The translations under genes and the position numbers were made by a program. The notes beneath the pieces are model-generated. The model did no database searches. It saw nothing but the letters and a program-made list of their open reading frames with translations, and was not told the DNA's origin. Shown here piece after piece: positions 13,437 through 25,771 of a stretch of 64,000 nucleotides of DNA. Origin of the DNA: Selaginella tamariscina (taxonomy: Eukaryota; Streptophyta; Lycopodiopsida; Selaginellales; Selaginellaceae). Each line of letters begins with the position of its first letter. The stretch's first letter is position 1. The stretch lies in assembly GCA_003024785.1 (NCBI GenBank), contig PUQB01000551.1, positions 62,001 through 126,000 of the forward strand. Direction: 5' to 3'.

Positions 13437-13859
13437 TTTGGCACGATTTGGAGAAGTCACACGCTCCCTGCATTATACGTAGTTTATTTATAAGACTAAC
13501 ACGAAGCCGTGTGTGTGCATGTAAGTGCGCGTGAGAGGGAGAGAAGTAAGCTTGTAATATATAAAGTCAGAGAGAAATTAGATTTACACAGTAACTTCAT
13601 GTGCATAAATAAATCAGCTATACATATATACTTGGAAGAGCGTCTTAATTAATGAGGAACAAACCTAGATGGTTCACACACATACACAAACATACTATAA
13701 GACACAAGCTATCTGACTAGAGATGGATTTGACACGCGCGCCCTAAAGAGGAATATAAGATTTAAATTCTAGAAAATTAATAAACACTTGAACTTACATG
13801 GCATTTAGAGATTAAAATCAGCACACACAGAGAGCCAGAAGGATGCGAGTGATTGCCAT
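13437..13859 (-). pseudogene. Truncated CVNH gene, copy 4
   Basis: Exon 1 (13,798-13,859) starts MAITRILLALCV but is 62 nt rather than 60 and runs into a stop. The intron keeps a GTAAG donor and TGCAG acceptor. Only about 30 nt of exon 2 remain (13,437-13,467, coding roughly CDFSKSC); it then joins directly to the noncoding repeat. The mirror copy at 50,692-51,120 has the same internal junction, so the truncation predates the inverted duplication. Confidence 0.8.
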
Positions 13860-14308
13860 TGCTTATAGTGTAATAGTCTAGAATTTATAAGATGGAAAGG
13901 CGGTATCTACAGTTCCTAGACTGTATTATTATAATGTACGTATGTATATGCAGTACCACATGTCTTGCTCATTTTGTACATATACGGCCTAGTCCAGTGC
14001 TTATCCAATGACATCTAATATATAAAATGTACTTAAACAATTGCATTCTATCTTCCTAAAAGTCGGGTCAACATTGGTGTCCTTACAGAGAAGACTCCAG
14101 TATATTAATAAGTTAACCTAGATGCTAGTATATATTTAAGTATTTTTTAGGTATGTTCTTATCTACAAATATAGATTTGATAAAAACAAGAAAATCTTGA
14201 TTGTCAAATTAGAAACGAATGACTCACTTATCATTTATATGACAATGAAATCTATTTACATATTGCAACTGTAGCTTTCACATTGGGATATGTATATATA
14301 TAGACATA

Positions 14309-14458
14309 CACTGGCGTTAGTATTGGCGAAGTAATATGGTTATATTTGAGTGGTTATATAACCATGTAATATAACATATAATGCATATACACACATCATG
14401 TATATCCCATATAACACTCAAACATAACCATATTACTTTGACAATAGTAACGCTAGTG
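14309..14458. mobile_element. Foldback (MITE-like) element
   Basis: Inverted arms at 14,309-14,355 (beginning CACTGGCGTTAGTATTGGCG) and 14,413-14,458 (ending ATAGTAACGCTAGTG) enclose about 60 bp. Within the arms the segments around GTAATATGGTTATATTTGAG and its complement match closely. A rearranged copy lies at 50,114-50,243. There is no coding capacity and no clear target duplication. Confidence 0.55.
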
Positions 14459-15630
14459 TGTGTGTGTGCATTCTAGTGATTCCGTTTTCCATTTCAGAGA
14501 CTCATATGTATTATGTATATTATATATATACATGCACTCACATAATGCATGTTTTGCATATGCATAACGTATCCTATGTCATATGTATATACATAAAGTA
14601 CAAGATGTATATGTCTTAGTATATAATCTGTTGGGATATATATGGATGAATATACAATTTATCTTAATATATAGCGTATACATGTTTAAGTTATCCTATA
14701 GATATAGATATAGGTATACATAATTGGTATCGTTTTTCTAGATGTACTAAATATATAACATAATTATATTGTAGTTTTTATAGAATTGTCTGTATTAGAA
14801 TGGATTGCAATTTGCCATTATGAACATTGTAATTAAATGAAAATGTTTATAGCCTCATTTTCTTAATAATTAATCATTTTAATTATTTAATTAATATTTT
14901 TTAATATAAAGAAATAAGTTTTAGAATAATATATGTTTAAAAAAGAATATTTTTTAAAATGTATGTTAAAAATATTCATAATTAATACATAAGTATTAAT
15001 TAAGTTTTTTTTTATATATATTCCCATTTTAATATATCATTCCATTTAGTTATAACGTCTATTGTTGTAGACTACTCCCCCACACACACTATAAATAGAT
15101 GAAAGTTTACTAAATAAAAAAAAAACATAAATATATTTAGTCGTATGTATTAAGTTAAAGCTTGATTACGAATATATATATATATGTTTGATTTATTTCC
15201 ATTATACAATGACATATAAAATAGTTTTAGTTAAAGAGTTTATGTCAATTCAAAACCTAATTCAGGATTATTTTATTTGTTTTCTCTAATATACATATAT
15301 ACATAAATGTTAATTGAATGAACGTGTTATTAATAAATGTTAATTGAATGAACGTGCTTTTTTTTAATATTGAACTTTAACAAAATTTTAATAAAGCTAT
15401 TTATATACCATGAAGCTTAATCCATATACTAAAACGTAAACCATATTAGAATAGTTTAGAGTTAAAACCTAATATATATTAAAAATTGGTGCAACCTTCA
15501 AGTTGCAGAATGGATTTTCTTTTTTCTCACTAAGTAAAGAATCTAAATACAAAAAACGAATATTCTACTTAATTATGCTTTAAGTAAAGGTTGTTGGCCA
15601 AGGCACTTAACTTTGATTGAACATGTTGTG
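14459..15630. other. A+T-rich intergenic DNA upstream of ankyrin-PGG copy B
   Basis: No gene is seen. It contains repeat fragments shared with 49,300-50,100 and, around 14,560-14,640, with 25,130-25,250. A direct repeat of TGTTAATTGAATGAACGTG occurs at about 15,308 and 15,338. Confidence 0.6.
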
Positions 15631-15633
15631 TTG

Positions 15634-15643
15634 TATATATAAA
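15634..15643 (+). promoter_or_regulatory. TATA box of ankyrin-PGG copy B
   Basis: TATATATAAA lies 65 bp upstream of the presumed start codon at 15,708. The mirror copy C has a slightly altered version near 49,125-49,135. Confidence 0.5.
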
Positions 15644-15707
15644 CCAAGTAACCTCAGTGTATTATCTTCTACAGTTTGAAGGCCATCTGTGCATGACAAA
15701 GAAAAAG

Positions 15708-18047
15708 ATGACGACATCTGACTTGTGGAACGAATGAATTAGCCTTCGAGCTGGAGGCTGCATTCCGCAACATGAAGGAGCCAACGAGCCTTGAGAGGAG
15801 AATCAAGAAGCTGACTGGTTATGACAAGAACGTCCTCCACAAACTGAAGATACCAGATGGTGAGCAACCTGCACTGCATCTTGCATGCCGCATGGGCAAT
15901 GAGGCAGCCGTCAAGATCCTGCTCGACTGCTACGATGCCGAGAAAGACATTCTTCAGCATGCAGGTATAAACAACGACACAGCCCTACATTGGGCTGCTG
16001 CTAGTGGCAACACGTCAATCTTGAGCATCCTCATCAAGCGCACGGACAGGTCCCTCCACAGTGACTCCATCAACAAATCCGTCGTCAATAAGTTTGGAGA
16101 AACGCCACTGCATAGAGCCATTTTATATGGTAAAGCAGAAGCAGCCAAACTTCTGATTAGTTTGGGTGCCAGTGCTGATGTAGTTGATTATCATGGCCAC
16201 AAGCTACTGCACCATGCAGCTCGTTCTGGAAACCTGGAGACACTCAGGCTTGTGGAGGAAGTTACACTGTACTTCGATGTCGACAAGGCCAACAAGTATG
16301 AGGCGACCGCCTTGCACCAAGCTGCTGGAAGTGGCAAGTTAACTTCGGTCGAATGGCTCATGGGAAAGGGAGCTGACTGCACTTTAGTCGACAAAACCAA
16401 GGGTTGGGAAGGATATCCACTGCACTGGGCTGCAAGTCAGGGCCACATTGATGTGATGGTGTCGCTCATGTCAAAGGGTGGAACCACTCCACTAGTCAAG
16501 GCAACAAATGGGATGACAGTGCTTGAGATACTGGCCAAACAGTCCAATGGCAATCAGCTGGTGCGGGAGCTCATGGACAAGATGGAGCACATGAAGGACA
16601 TGGAAGGCTTTGACAGGATCTTCTTGTCCCACGAAATGGCCGGGTAAGTCATTAAACTACTTTTCTCTTATTATTATAGTGCGTGTTTACCCAGGTTCGT
16701 GGTTAAATACGGTTCTATAAAGACTAACAAATGGCTAGGAGAAAGTTTGGGAAACGTCAAGGACACAAATAGGATGGCCGAGATCTTGCAACCAGAAGGT
16801 GATGGTAAAAAATCCTTAATAGTGGCAGCTGCTAGAGAAGGTAACACATATGCAATTGAGTCAATACTGGAGCTGTTGAAAAAGCAGTTTGACGATAATA
16901 AGGTTCAAAATCAGCTGGAACTTGCGGTACAAACCGCTCTTCTCAACAACAAAGGTCAGTTTGCAAAAGAGCTCACCAAGCAACTTGGTCAGAAAGAGAA
17001 AAGGGAGCTCCGGAGTGGATCAAAAGGACGAGACCAAGCTCTTGACTGACGATATCAAAAAGAAGTTTAAGGAGGATATCAGCACCAAACCGAGGAGAAT
17101 TGGCTCAAAAATGGTGATGACCTTTGCGAGCAAGTTCCATTTATTTTTCTTCTCTTCTGGATGCAGGAACTTGACCACGATCATGATGTCAGAAGTTCCA
17201 GTCAAACTATTATCGATTTTATCAAGGATCGAAACATGTGGGGAGAGATGATCACCAATGATGTGGATCGTAGAAGAGAAATTCCATGCACTGGGCTGTT
17301 TGGCACATGAAGAAACATATTGTGGATCATCTCTGCGCGATTCATGAGTACGATGCTCTGGCCCTGGATGATAGTAAGAGGACTCCCTACCAGTATGCAG
17401 TGGAGGCCGAGAACTATAGTAACATTAAACGGTCAGTGTGCATGGATATCCAGAAGCAGCTGGCAGTCAGGCGAGACGATGTCAAGAACCACCTAGAAAT
17501 CCTGTTCAGGGATCGTCAGCTCTTCATCGACGCACTCAATGCAATATTAGTTGGAGCAGCTCTCATATCCAGTATCACGTTTGCAGGTTTCCTCCAGCCG
17601 CCTCTGGGCTACCTGGTCGACTACAATGGATACGTTGGGATATACAAACCATGGGTGAAGATCTTCTGGGCATTCAACTCGTTATCCTTCTTCTTTGGAA
17701 TGGCAAGTGCCATCATCGGTGCCACAGGTGTGCTCCCCAAGTCCAAGGCCTACATTGGTGTGATTGTGGAGAGCATCCGAAACTCACTTGTGATGGCTGC
17801 CTCCTTGCTTGTCATTTCCATATGCTGCGTCCTAGTTGCATTTACTGCAGCTGGATTTGCTGGGTTACCACCCAACACCAAGCACCAGACTGCAATGCTT
17901 GCGACGGCCGGCTTGGGCGGGCTCATGTCTCTACTTGCGATTGGTTCATTCCTGCGTCGAATCGTCTTGTTAGTTGTGTACAGAAAGCAAACCTCATTTA
18001 AAGAGCGGATTAAAACGCAGCTGATGAAACTAAATTTTATTGAATAA
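15708..18047 (+). CDS. Ankyrin-repeat protein with C-terminal PGG membrane domain, copy B (frame breaks)
   Basis: Exon 1 (15,708-16,643) encodes an N-terminus ATSDLW-like, by comparison with copy C, then about six to seven ankyrin repeats with typical motifs such as PALHLACRMG, TALHWAAASG, TPLHRAI and LLHHAARSG. A 51-nt intron follows (16,644-16,694, GTAAGT to CCCAG). Exon 2 (16,695-18,047) encodes a linker rich in Lys and Glu and a PGG domain with about four membrane segments, for example AILVGAALISSITFAGF and GLGGLMSLLAIGSF, ending MKLNFIE. The full protein would be about 760 residues. Against copy C there is a 2-nt loss near 15,733 and one-base losses near 17,009, 17,034, 17,083 and 17,271, so the annotated frames are separated. 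The family (ITN1/ACD6-like) consists of plant membrane proteins linked to stress and defence signalling; the substrate is not evident here. Whether these breaks are real or assembly errors is undecided. Confidence 0.8.
16644..16694 (+). other. 51-nt intron of ankyrin-PGG copy B
   Basis: Donor GTAAGT and acceptor TTTACCCAG join GCC GG to G TTC, keeping the frame. Copy C has the same 51-nt intron at 48,082-48,132. It is near the lower limit for plant introns. Confidence 0.75.
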
Positions 18048-21000
18048 TTCCATAATAAAATTTATAAATTAATTTTAAGGTTCTAAAGATTTGTTACAAA
18101 CTTAAAATTAAGTAGTCCACTCGGCCGATATATTTTCTTAGAATATTCAGAATACTTTAAGTTCATTATATATTTTCATCGACGTATTCAATGTATAACA
18201 TAATATAACTAAAATACATTTATAAATTTGTTTAGGTTAATTATGATATTTACATTGTTGGATTTTACTCCTATATAAAGTGTGTCTGTAAGGTTGATAA
18301 TCAAATTTATTAGTTTCTTTTTGTTTTTTTTTTTTTTTTTTTCTTTACAATCACAACATGGGAATTAATAAATATAGATATATATAATTTTATATTTAAT
18401 TTAATATGTAATTTCTTTTTTCTTTTTTGGTCAATTCACACTACAATTCAGTTCATGTTTAATTGTTGTTTACACTAATTTTCACACAATCTTTCAGTCT
18501 CTTTCCAAAAAATCTAGCTGTTGGGGCGGTGCACAAGCGGTGCCACTGTAACAGCTAGGGTTGAAACATTAATTAATTAATAATTTATTATGTGAGAAAA
18601 TATTAATATTATTTAATTAAAATATTTAAATATTAATTCATATATAAAGATATCATGATATAAATATAATCATAATATATTTGTTATACACTTATTTATT
18701 TTAAATTAAAAATTAATATAATATTTATTTTACTACACATGAAGAATTCCATGTGAAGTTTTACATGTTAAAAGAAAAATATTAAATGTCTTTTGTTTAT
18801 TTTGAATAAATTTTTATACCACATATTATTAAAAATATACTTATAGTAATACTACATATTCATTAATTTGACACCTCATATTTATAATAAAATATTAAAT
18901 AATATTTATTAAATATTAATAATATTTTAAATAGATATTGAGCATATTTTAGTAGTTCACATTAATTATATATATTCATATATAAGAAAAATAAAATTAA
19001 AAATACCTAAATTGCTAAACATATTAAATAAATAATTAATAAGATGTTAAATTTTTATAGAATTCGAAGTTGAAGTTTGTAATTTCACATTTAGGTTAAA
19101 TTTCTTTTATTGCTCATTTGATTTTATTTGATTAATATAAACTTCTATTTCTGTTTCTAAATCTTTAAAACGAATAAAAAGATTTATTATGTATGTTCAT
19201 AATTAAATTATGTAAACCACTTGATATCATAACTAATTCACTCATTTAAAAAATTAAATTATATCTAAAGTAATACATGATATATAATATCAATTTATCT
19301 CTGTTTTTATTTGGTATTAGAACTAAAAACATCTTATTTATACTTCTTTTTATCCCATTAAAAACCCATTAACTCCATGTTTCTTATTATATTTGCATTT
19401 ATCAAATTTTGCTTCATTGATTTTTATTATTACATTTGGTTTACCTATTTTCCTTTAACATTTATGATAAAAGTTTACAAGTTAACCATCGTATTATAAG
19501 TTTTAATATTTATTTCAATTATAACTCTTTTTATTACATTTAAATATACCAATAATATTACTATCAACATATGTGAAAAAGTAAGATTATTATTTGAAAA
19601 CTACATATTAAAACTAATTGAATGTATAATGTCATAACATTTACTTTTTTATTATAAAACCATCTTTATAACCACAATTATCAGTGCAACTTGATTAAAT
19701 ATTCATTTATACACATCATAAAGTCAAATTTTTTGAATTAAGCTTGTTTAAATACAAAATTGTGAAGTTGATTGTTTATTATTTAAAATTAGAATTAAAT
19801 TCATTATATTTATGAGGAGCATTAACAGTATTGAAAGGCATTGTGTATAGAAAAGAAAAAAAAATTAAAAGAAATAATAAAAGAAAAAAAAATGAATAAA
19901 GAGGTACAAAAAACAATGTAATTTAACCATTTTATAAGGAATTCATTAAATAATTAAGTTGGTGAAGTTACTATTCTTTAATTTATACATTTGAGTTTAT
20001 TTAATTTTAATTATTAATTTTATTTAATAATTTAAATCATATTTAACCAACAACTAAATTTAAAGAAAATGCTAAATTATGAAAGCATTCTTATTACATT
20101 AAATTCATTTTTAATTATTATCCATAAGTTTCTTGTTATATTATTTTACCATTATATATTGTTGGAGTTTTATTAAATGGTCTACTAATTATTATGTTTA
20201 TTCTTTAATTTACAATATGATAATAAAGTGTTTTATTTATGAATTACCTTTTATTGTAAACACTACACTCAAGTTTGAGGTGCTCCAAATTTAATGTTCT
20301 CTTTAGAATTAAAGTCATTAATATAAATTTTAAATTTATATACTTTAAATAATGTGTAAGTAGAACCAACTTGGGTTGTAGTAAATGTGATATTTTTTAT
20401 AAATTGTATATTTATTTCCACATGTGGTTTATTTAATTATTTTTTATTTAACACTATAAACATTTACATATTTCTTTTAAAATTGTTGATAAATTTTTGG
20501 ATATAAAGTCTTAGTCTTATTATATAAATTTACTAAAATCTTTGTACTTTGTACTTTATAATAATTAATGATTATGCTTTACATATTAGGAATTACCTTT
20601 ATAATTGTTTTCCATATAAAATTCATTATAAATCAAATTTTGATCTTATTAGTTAATATAGACTTACCTTATGTTAAAGTTTCTTTATCATGTCATAAAA
20701 ACAATCACAAGTCAAAATATTTATGATTTGTTAACTTTGTCATTTTGAAATGACAAGGTAATATTTATTTCCCTTAATTTCTTTGAAGTATCGAATCACT
20801 TTCTACATATCTTAAAATGTTCTTTTAAATATTAATAAAATAATGACATGTAAAGGTATAGTCCTAATAATTAAAAATAATGTATCACTAAATAATAATA
20901 TTAAATGTGCTATAGTACCTATAGTAATTACTAATCATATGCCATTTCAACAAATAACTTTTGGCTAGTTCTATTAATAAAATCCACTATAAGATATGTT

Positions 21001-23110
21001 CAACAGCCTAATTCCTTAACTTGCAATGCAAGCTATTAACTTTTAACTTATGAAGTGAGACATGTGTACAACCTATCGTTTTAAACAACTTACTCTAAGA
21101 AGGATAAGTTATTATAATTATATAATAACCACAAATGTTTACTTGTTATATTTCATAAAATATGATAGTTGTTTTTCATTATAAAATTTTAATTAATTAC
21201 GTTACCAACTTGTTATTTAAAAACATATTACCAACTATATTTAATAATTATGGAAAAAAAATAACTATGGTTTTGTGCTAAACCCATCAAAAGTTATAGA
21301 TACATTATAAATATATTTTTTTTTCTGAAAAATATAAAAATAAATCACATTTGGACATGATTTTGGAGGTCCTTGTGTCATTATTGGTTGTGTTGGAGTC
21401 ATAGTAATGTACTAAATTGTATCGAAATGTACGCTCCTAGCATAATGTAGCGTACATTTCTATACAAACCATCGCTCGATCTAGCCCCTTCGCATGTAAT
21501 TGGCGAGAAATGATAAGAAAGAGAATATCCTCTCTATGCACGAAGGAATATTTTCTTTTAAATTCAATATATTATACAATACATTTATCATGCTTTCTGT
21601 ATCTTAATATTTGCATTTCAATTTTATAGTTTATTATGTACATTTGATTGGAATGCATACATTTCCAAGGTAATTTTTAATGTTTTAAAACTAAGCTACT
21701 TTTCATTTGATGTGATAAGGAATTATATTAATTCTGCTTTGCAATATGTGAAAGTAAATTTATTTGTTTCATTTTGCATTTATTTTTGGTAACAAAGTCC
21801 CTATAAATGCGTGTGTATAATATAATATCTATGGTGTGTACACTATACATGTCATGTACATGCAAAAATCATATCAAGTTAGAATTAAATAGAATAATAA
21901 TGCATGTTATAACTAAAATGGGCATGTCTATAGTCCCATTTTTTAATAATATTAAAATTTTAAATATTTAACTAGCATTTTTTAATATTAAATAAATATT
22001 CTTTAGAATAATATCTGTTTAAAAAAAGATTTAAATATATATTTATTAAATAATTAATTAAGAATTAGAACTTAAGTATTAATTAATATTTATTTTTTTC
22101 CCATTTTCCTATATCATGCCCATTTTAGTTACAACATACATAATAATAACATATTTGATATTTATACATTTGCAAATTTATACTTATGGACATATACATG
22201 TCCAGGACCTATGAAATTTGTCTCTAAAAATGCGATAAAGGTTTAGCTATGCTACATAATACACATAACACACAAAAAAACACGCACACACTAGTGATAA
22301 TTGTATATTGAACGGTAACGATTATATGCACTGCTGCATATATATATAATTTATTTATTATTTATATAGCTCCTGAACTGAGAAATAGTATATATTGTAA
22401 AGCATATATATATATACATAAACAAATGTACATGTTTACGTATGTATTTTATGTGTATGCACCAAACATTTGCATATCAATAATCATTTAATTTACACAC
22501 ACAGTAATGTCTGAACTCCTAGTGTATATTAACCATAGACATTATTTTATGCGTGTATTCTACTGCAATCAATAGTATGTGTCCATGTGCATAGTGTTTG
22601 TTTGTATGCACGTATATGGATACACATGTGCATGTAGCATATATGTTTATATGTATTGAGCAATTACATAAATAAAATTTTTATTTTTTTTAAAATAAAA
22701 TAAACAACTTATTAGCATTTATAAATACACACATTCTTGGGAATCTACTCTTGAGAAACATATCAAGAGTTGTATAAAATATTAAGTTTATTGTTTCACA
22801 CAATGTCAAACCTAAGTGTTATATTCATATTTTCAAATACATTAAAAATTTTAAGGGTAAGAAAAAGAAAAAAGAACAACAATATTCTAGGAAAAGTAAT
22901 AAATTTAAATAAAATTAAATTTGTTAATTTAAATATAAATACAAATATTAAAAACATATAGATTTATGCACATATATGCATATTCATATTGGAAACATTA
23001 ATTAATACATAGTAAATCACTATATATAATTAGAATATAAATCAATTATATGTGTTCAACACACAAAAGTAATTAGTATTAGAGTTAATTATAAATAGTG
23101 TGTGAAGAAA
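18048..23110. other. Long A+T-rich segment downstream of ankyrin-PGG copy B, no gene
   Basis: About 5 kb with no supported coding region. It matches 37,030-46,700 reversed (without gypsy element 1) and 1-5,463 reversed. It holds a T-rich tract at 18,318-18,342, the GC-rich stem-loop at 18,514 and, near 18,940, the uninterrupted target site of gypsy element 1. Confidence 0.75.
18514..18558. other. GC-rich stem-loop conserved in the duplications (copy B)
   Basis: Reverse-complement counterpart of 4,948-4,992 with intact CTAGCTGTT and AACAGCTAG arms; the loop has GGGGCGGTGCACAAGCGGTG. Confidence 0.6.
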
Positions 23111-23639
23111 CATATTATATACATGTGGTATATATTTACTCACGAGAAGCTACAAAATCCAAAGCAACTCTTAAAACATGATGTTTAAAAAGGCAAATAA
23201 TAAACTCATTTTCAAAGGTCAGAAATTATTAAAGGTCAAAATTAAAATGCTGATTGAGCCCGTTTTCTCCGTGTAGATAAGAATCTTAAAGTTTTAAACC
23301 ATGATTATTACATAGAAGGATACACTGGCTATTTAAATAGTTATAATATTTCTTGGAAGCAATGGAATACCAAATAATTACAGTATTAAATATTTTACGT
23401 TTTTATTATTTTACAATGCATATAGTTATGTTTAAATTTACATGAAGGAATTTAAATTTTTTTTATACGTATGCATTATAACAAATATACATATATATAT
23501 TTTATACACGACCATAAGTGATTTATCTGCTTACATATTTCATTTTTCATAAATAATACTTTAATATTTAATCAACGTGTATATGTATAGTGTAAATTAA
23601 TATGTATGCAAATTTATAAATAACTAATTAACCTAATAA
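23111..23639. repeat. CVNH downstream-flank copy without the gene
   Basis: Up to about 23,400 this matches 1-480 reversed. From 23,230 to 23,639 it matches the sequence lying downstream of CVNH copies 1 and 2 (about 9,640-10,060 and 35,240-35,660) in direct orientation, but where the CVNH gene should follow there is a foldback repeat. Confidence 0.65.
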
Positions 23640-24021
23640 GCAAGATACGCAAGATGTATCATGTATACGCCGGACACATAAGATGTATGTATATACGCAA
23701 GAAGTATCATGTATACGCCGGATACGCAAGATGTATCATGTATACGCAAGATACTTACATGTATAGATGTTACCACGCAATGTTATATTAGACCCTAAAT
23801 ATTTGTGGATGATCTCTTCATTGAAGTTTGTTATATATATATATATATATATATGTTTACTACGTGTATTATTGAAGAATGAATACATATACAAAGTCTA
23901 TGTGTGTATATATGTGTCCGTATATAGACATATATACGAGGATATTCAGTTGTTGAATCCGGCGTATACATGATACACCTTGCGTATCCAGATTTACCGG
24001 ATTCAAACATCTTGCGTATCC
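23640..24021. mobile_element. Foldback repeat element with short internal repeats
   Basis: The left part carries several copies of ATGTATCATGTATACGCCGG and ATACGCAAGATGTATC (23,650-23,750). The right part carries the complementary GGCGTATACATGATACACC and CTTGCGTATCC (23,960-24,021). The interior has a short TA run. It interrupts the CVNH flank directly after CTAATTAACCTAATAA. It has no coding capacity and looks like a non-autonomous foldback element or a small satellite. Confidence 0.6.
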
Positions 24022-25430
24022 AAATTATACTACGTAAATCAGTATTTTATTTAGACCCGACTCTTATTTCCTTATGTATATATTATATTTTAATAATACA
24101 ATCTAGAAAACTGTAGATACCGTCTTTCGACATGTATAAATAGTTACAGTATTCCAGGTTTAAAACTTTAAAGATTCTTATATACAACAAGAAAACGGAG
24201 CTCAATCAGCATTTTAATTTTAGCCTTTAATAATTTTGACCTTTAATTTTATTTGCTTTTTTAAACATCATGTTTGCTTTGGCTAATTACTTTTGTGTGT
24301 TTATATACACATATAATTGATTTATATTCTCATTTATATATAATGATTTACTATGTATTATTATGTGTTCAAATATGCATATGTGTGCATAAATCTATAT
24401 GTTTCAATATTTGTATTTATATTTAAATTACAAATTTTAATTTTATTTTAAGAGTAGATTCCAACAATATACAGATTTTAGGGAATGTGTGTACTCTGCT
24501 AATATGTGTTTATAAGTTTTTTATATAATTAAAATAATTATTATTTTTTAATTTAATTGCTCAATACATATAAACATATATGCGACATGCACATGTGTAT
24601 CCATATGCATGCATACAATCAACACTATGCACAAAGGGTGTGCACATATACATATAGTATTGATTGCAGAATAATACACATACATAAAAATATTACTATA
24701 ACCACGATAGTTTTATTTTGTCTATGGTTATACATTGGAAGTTAAACATCAGATTGTGTTATATAAAGTTAAAGGAATATGTACGTAAACATCTATCAAT
24801 TATATGTATTATATATATGGTGTTATGTATGTTTTACAATATATATTATGTTTTTAGTTCCGGATATATATATATATAGTATGCGTGTGTTGGTGTGTGT
24901 TATATGTGTATTATCAGATAAACATGTATTGGTCCATACATATAAATTTGCATATATATATCAAATATGATACACACACATTTATAATCAAGGGGACTTT
25001 GTTATTAAAAAATAAAGTCCATGCAAAATTAATTAATTAAATTAACGGCAAATAATAAACGGCTTGTATTAAATTAGTATTAAATCCATATATAGTCTAG
25101 CTTAGTATATATTGATATATCTAAGATATGTATATAAGATACACATCTTGTACTTTATGTATATACATATAATGTAGGATACGTTTTGCGTGTGTAAAAC
25201 ATGCATAATGTGTAGCTAGTGTATGTGCATACACAATGTATATCAGAGACACAAAATGCAATCACCATAGTGTTGTCTAGTAATACAGTTATATAGATTT
25301 TTTTAGTAAACAAAATTGATAATTAGATAGATTTCCTTACACTACATTTTGTTTCTTATATATTTAATATGAATATACTAAAAAGATACTTAAATATATA
25401 CCTAGCATCTAGGTTAACTTATCTTAATTG
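24022..25430. repeat. CVNH flank with gene deletion scar, then repeat mosaic
   Basis: From 24,030 to about 24,140 it matches the CVNH copy 3 promoter (53,500-53,633) as far as the TATA box, then jumps to sequence that lies downstream of copy 3 (about 54,770 onward). The whole CVNH gene is therefore missing. From 24,570 to 24,800 there is a copy of the dispersed repeat; 25,080-25,430 matches 49,900-50,450. No gene is supported. Confidence 0.65.
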
Positions 25431-25711
25431 AACGATGTGTACACACATAGATGTGTGCACGTAGGTATGTCATCAAAGGCTTGGGTTAATCGACTGAGAC
25501 ACCAATAAATATTCCTTATTCTATATATGTGTGTGTGTGTGTGTGTCTTGCTAATATATATTGGTACTCTCTCTACACACATGAACGCACGCGCACGCAT
25601 ACAAACAAACATGAAATTTATTATAAATTTAAATAAGTGCATGTAAATAAGAAGTTTAAATTTTAATTGAAGTTAAGTTACAGAAAGGATGCGAGAATAT
25701 CCTCTTTCATA
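25431..25711. other. Upstream region of the CTF4 gene
   Basis: Mostly unique sequence with a (TG)n tract at about 25,527-25,545. The last 40 bp resemble the block that carries the E2F-like motif in the duplicated repeats. Confidence 0.5.
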
Positions 25712-25724
25712 TTTTCCCGCCAAA
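25712..25724 (+). promoter_or_regulatory. E2F binding site upstream of CTF4
   Basis: TTTTCCCGCCAAA is a strong match to the E2F consensus (TTTSSCGC). It lies 47 bp before the start codon at 25,772. Replication genes are commonly activated at G1/S by E2F-DP in plants, so S-phase expression of CTF4 is a reasonable inference. Confidence 0.7.
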
Positions 25725-25771
25725 TGTCACATTTCATTTCAGATTTCTAGGGCTTAGGGTCCATAGCAGCC

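Larger units (their letters stand above)
8010..23110. repeat. Large inverted repeat, arm 1 (15.1 kb)
   Basis: This region is the reverse complement of 37,030-62,180 throughout. Colinear landmarks are the gypsy-2 empty site at 8,323, CVNH copy 1 (with copy 3), the noncoding repeat at 11,340-13,430, the truncated CVNH copy at 13,437-13,859 (with 50,692-51,120), the foldback element at 14,309 (with 50,114), the ankyrin-PGG gene B (with C), and the long A+T-rich segment 18,050-23,110 (with 46,700-37,030). Removing the two retrotransposons from the other arm brings it to about 15.3 kb. The alignment was made by eye. Confidence 0.85.

Noticed and set aside
17119..17167. A very short intron in ankyrin-PGG exon 2 (GTTCCA to TGCAG)
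   Set aside because: It would be about 33 nt, too short, and the segment is in frame as a hydrophobic stretch (VPFIFLLFWMQ), so it is more simply coding.
23640..23760. Regular short repeats that look like a CRISPR array
   Set aside because: The units are unevenly spaced, partly palindromic, mirrored on the right side, and the genome is a plant; it is a foldback or satellite repeat.
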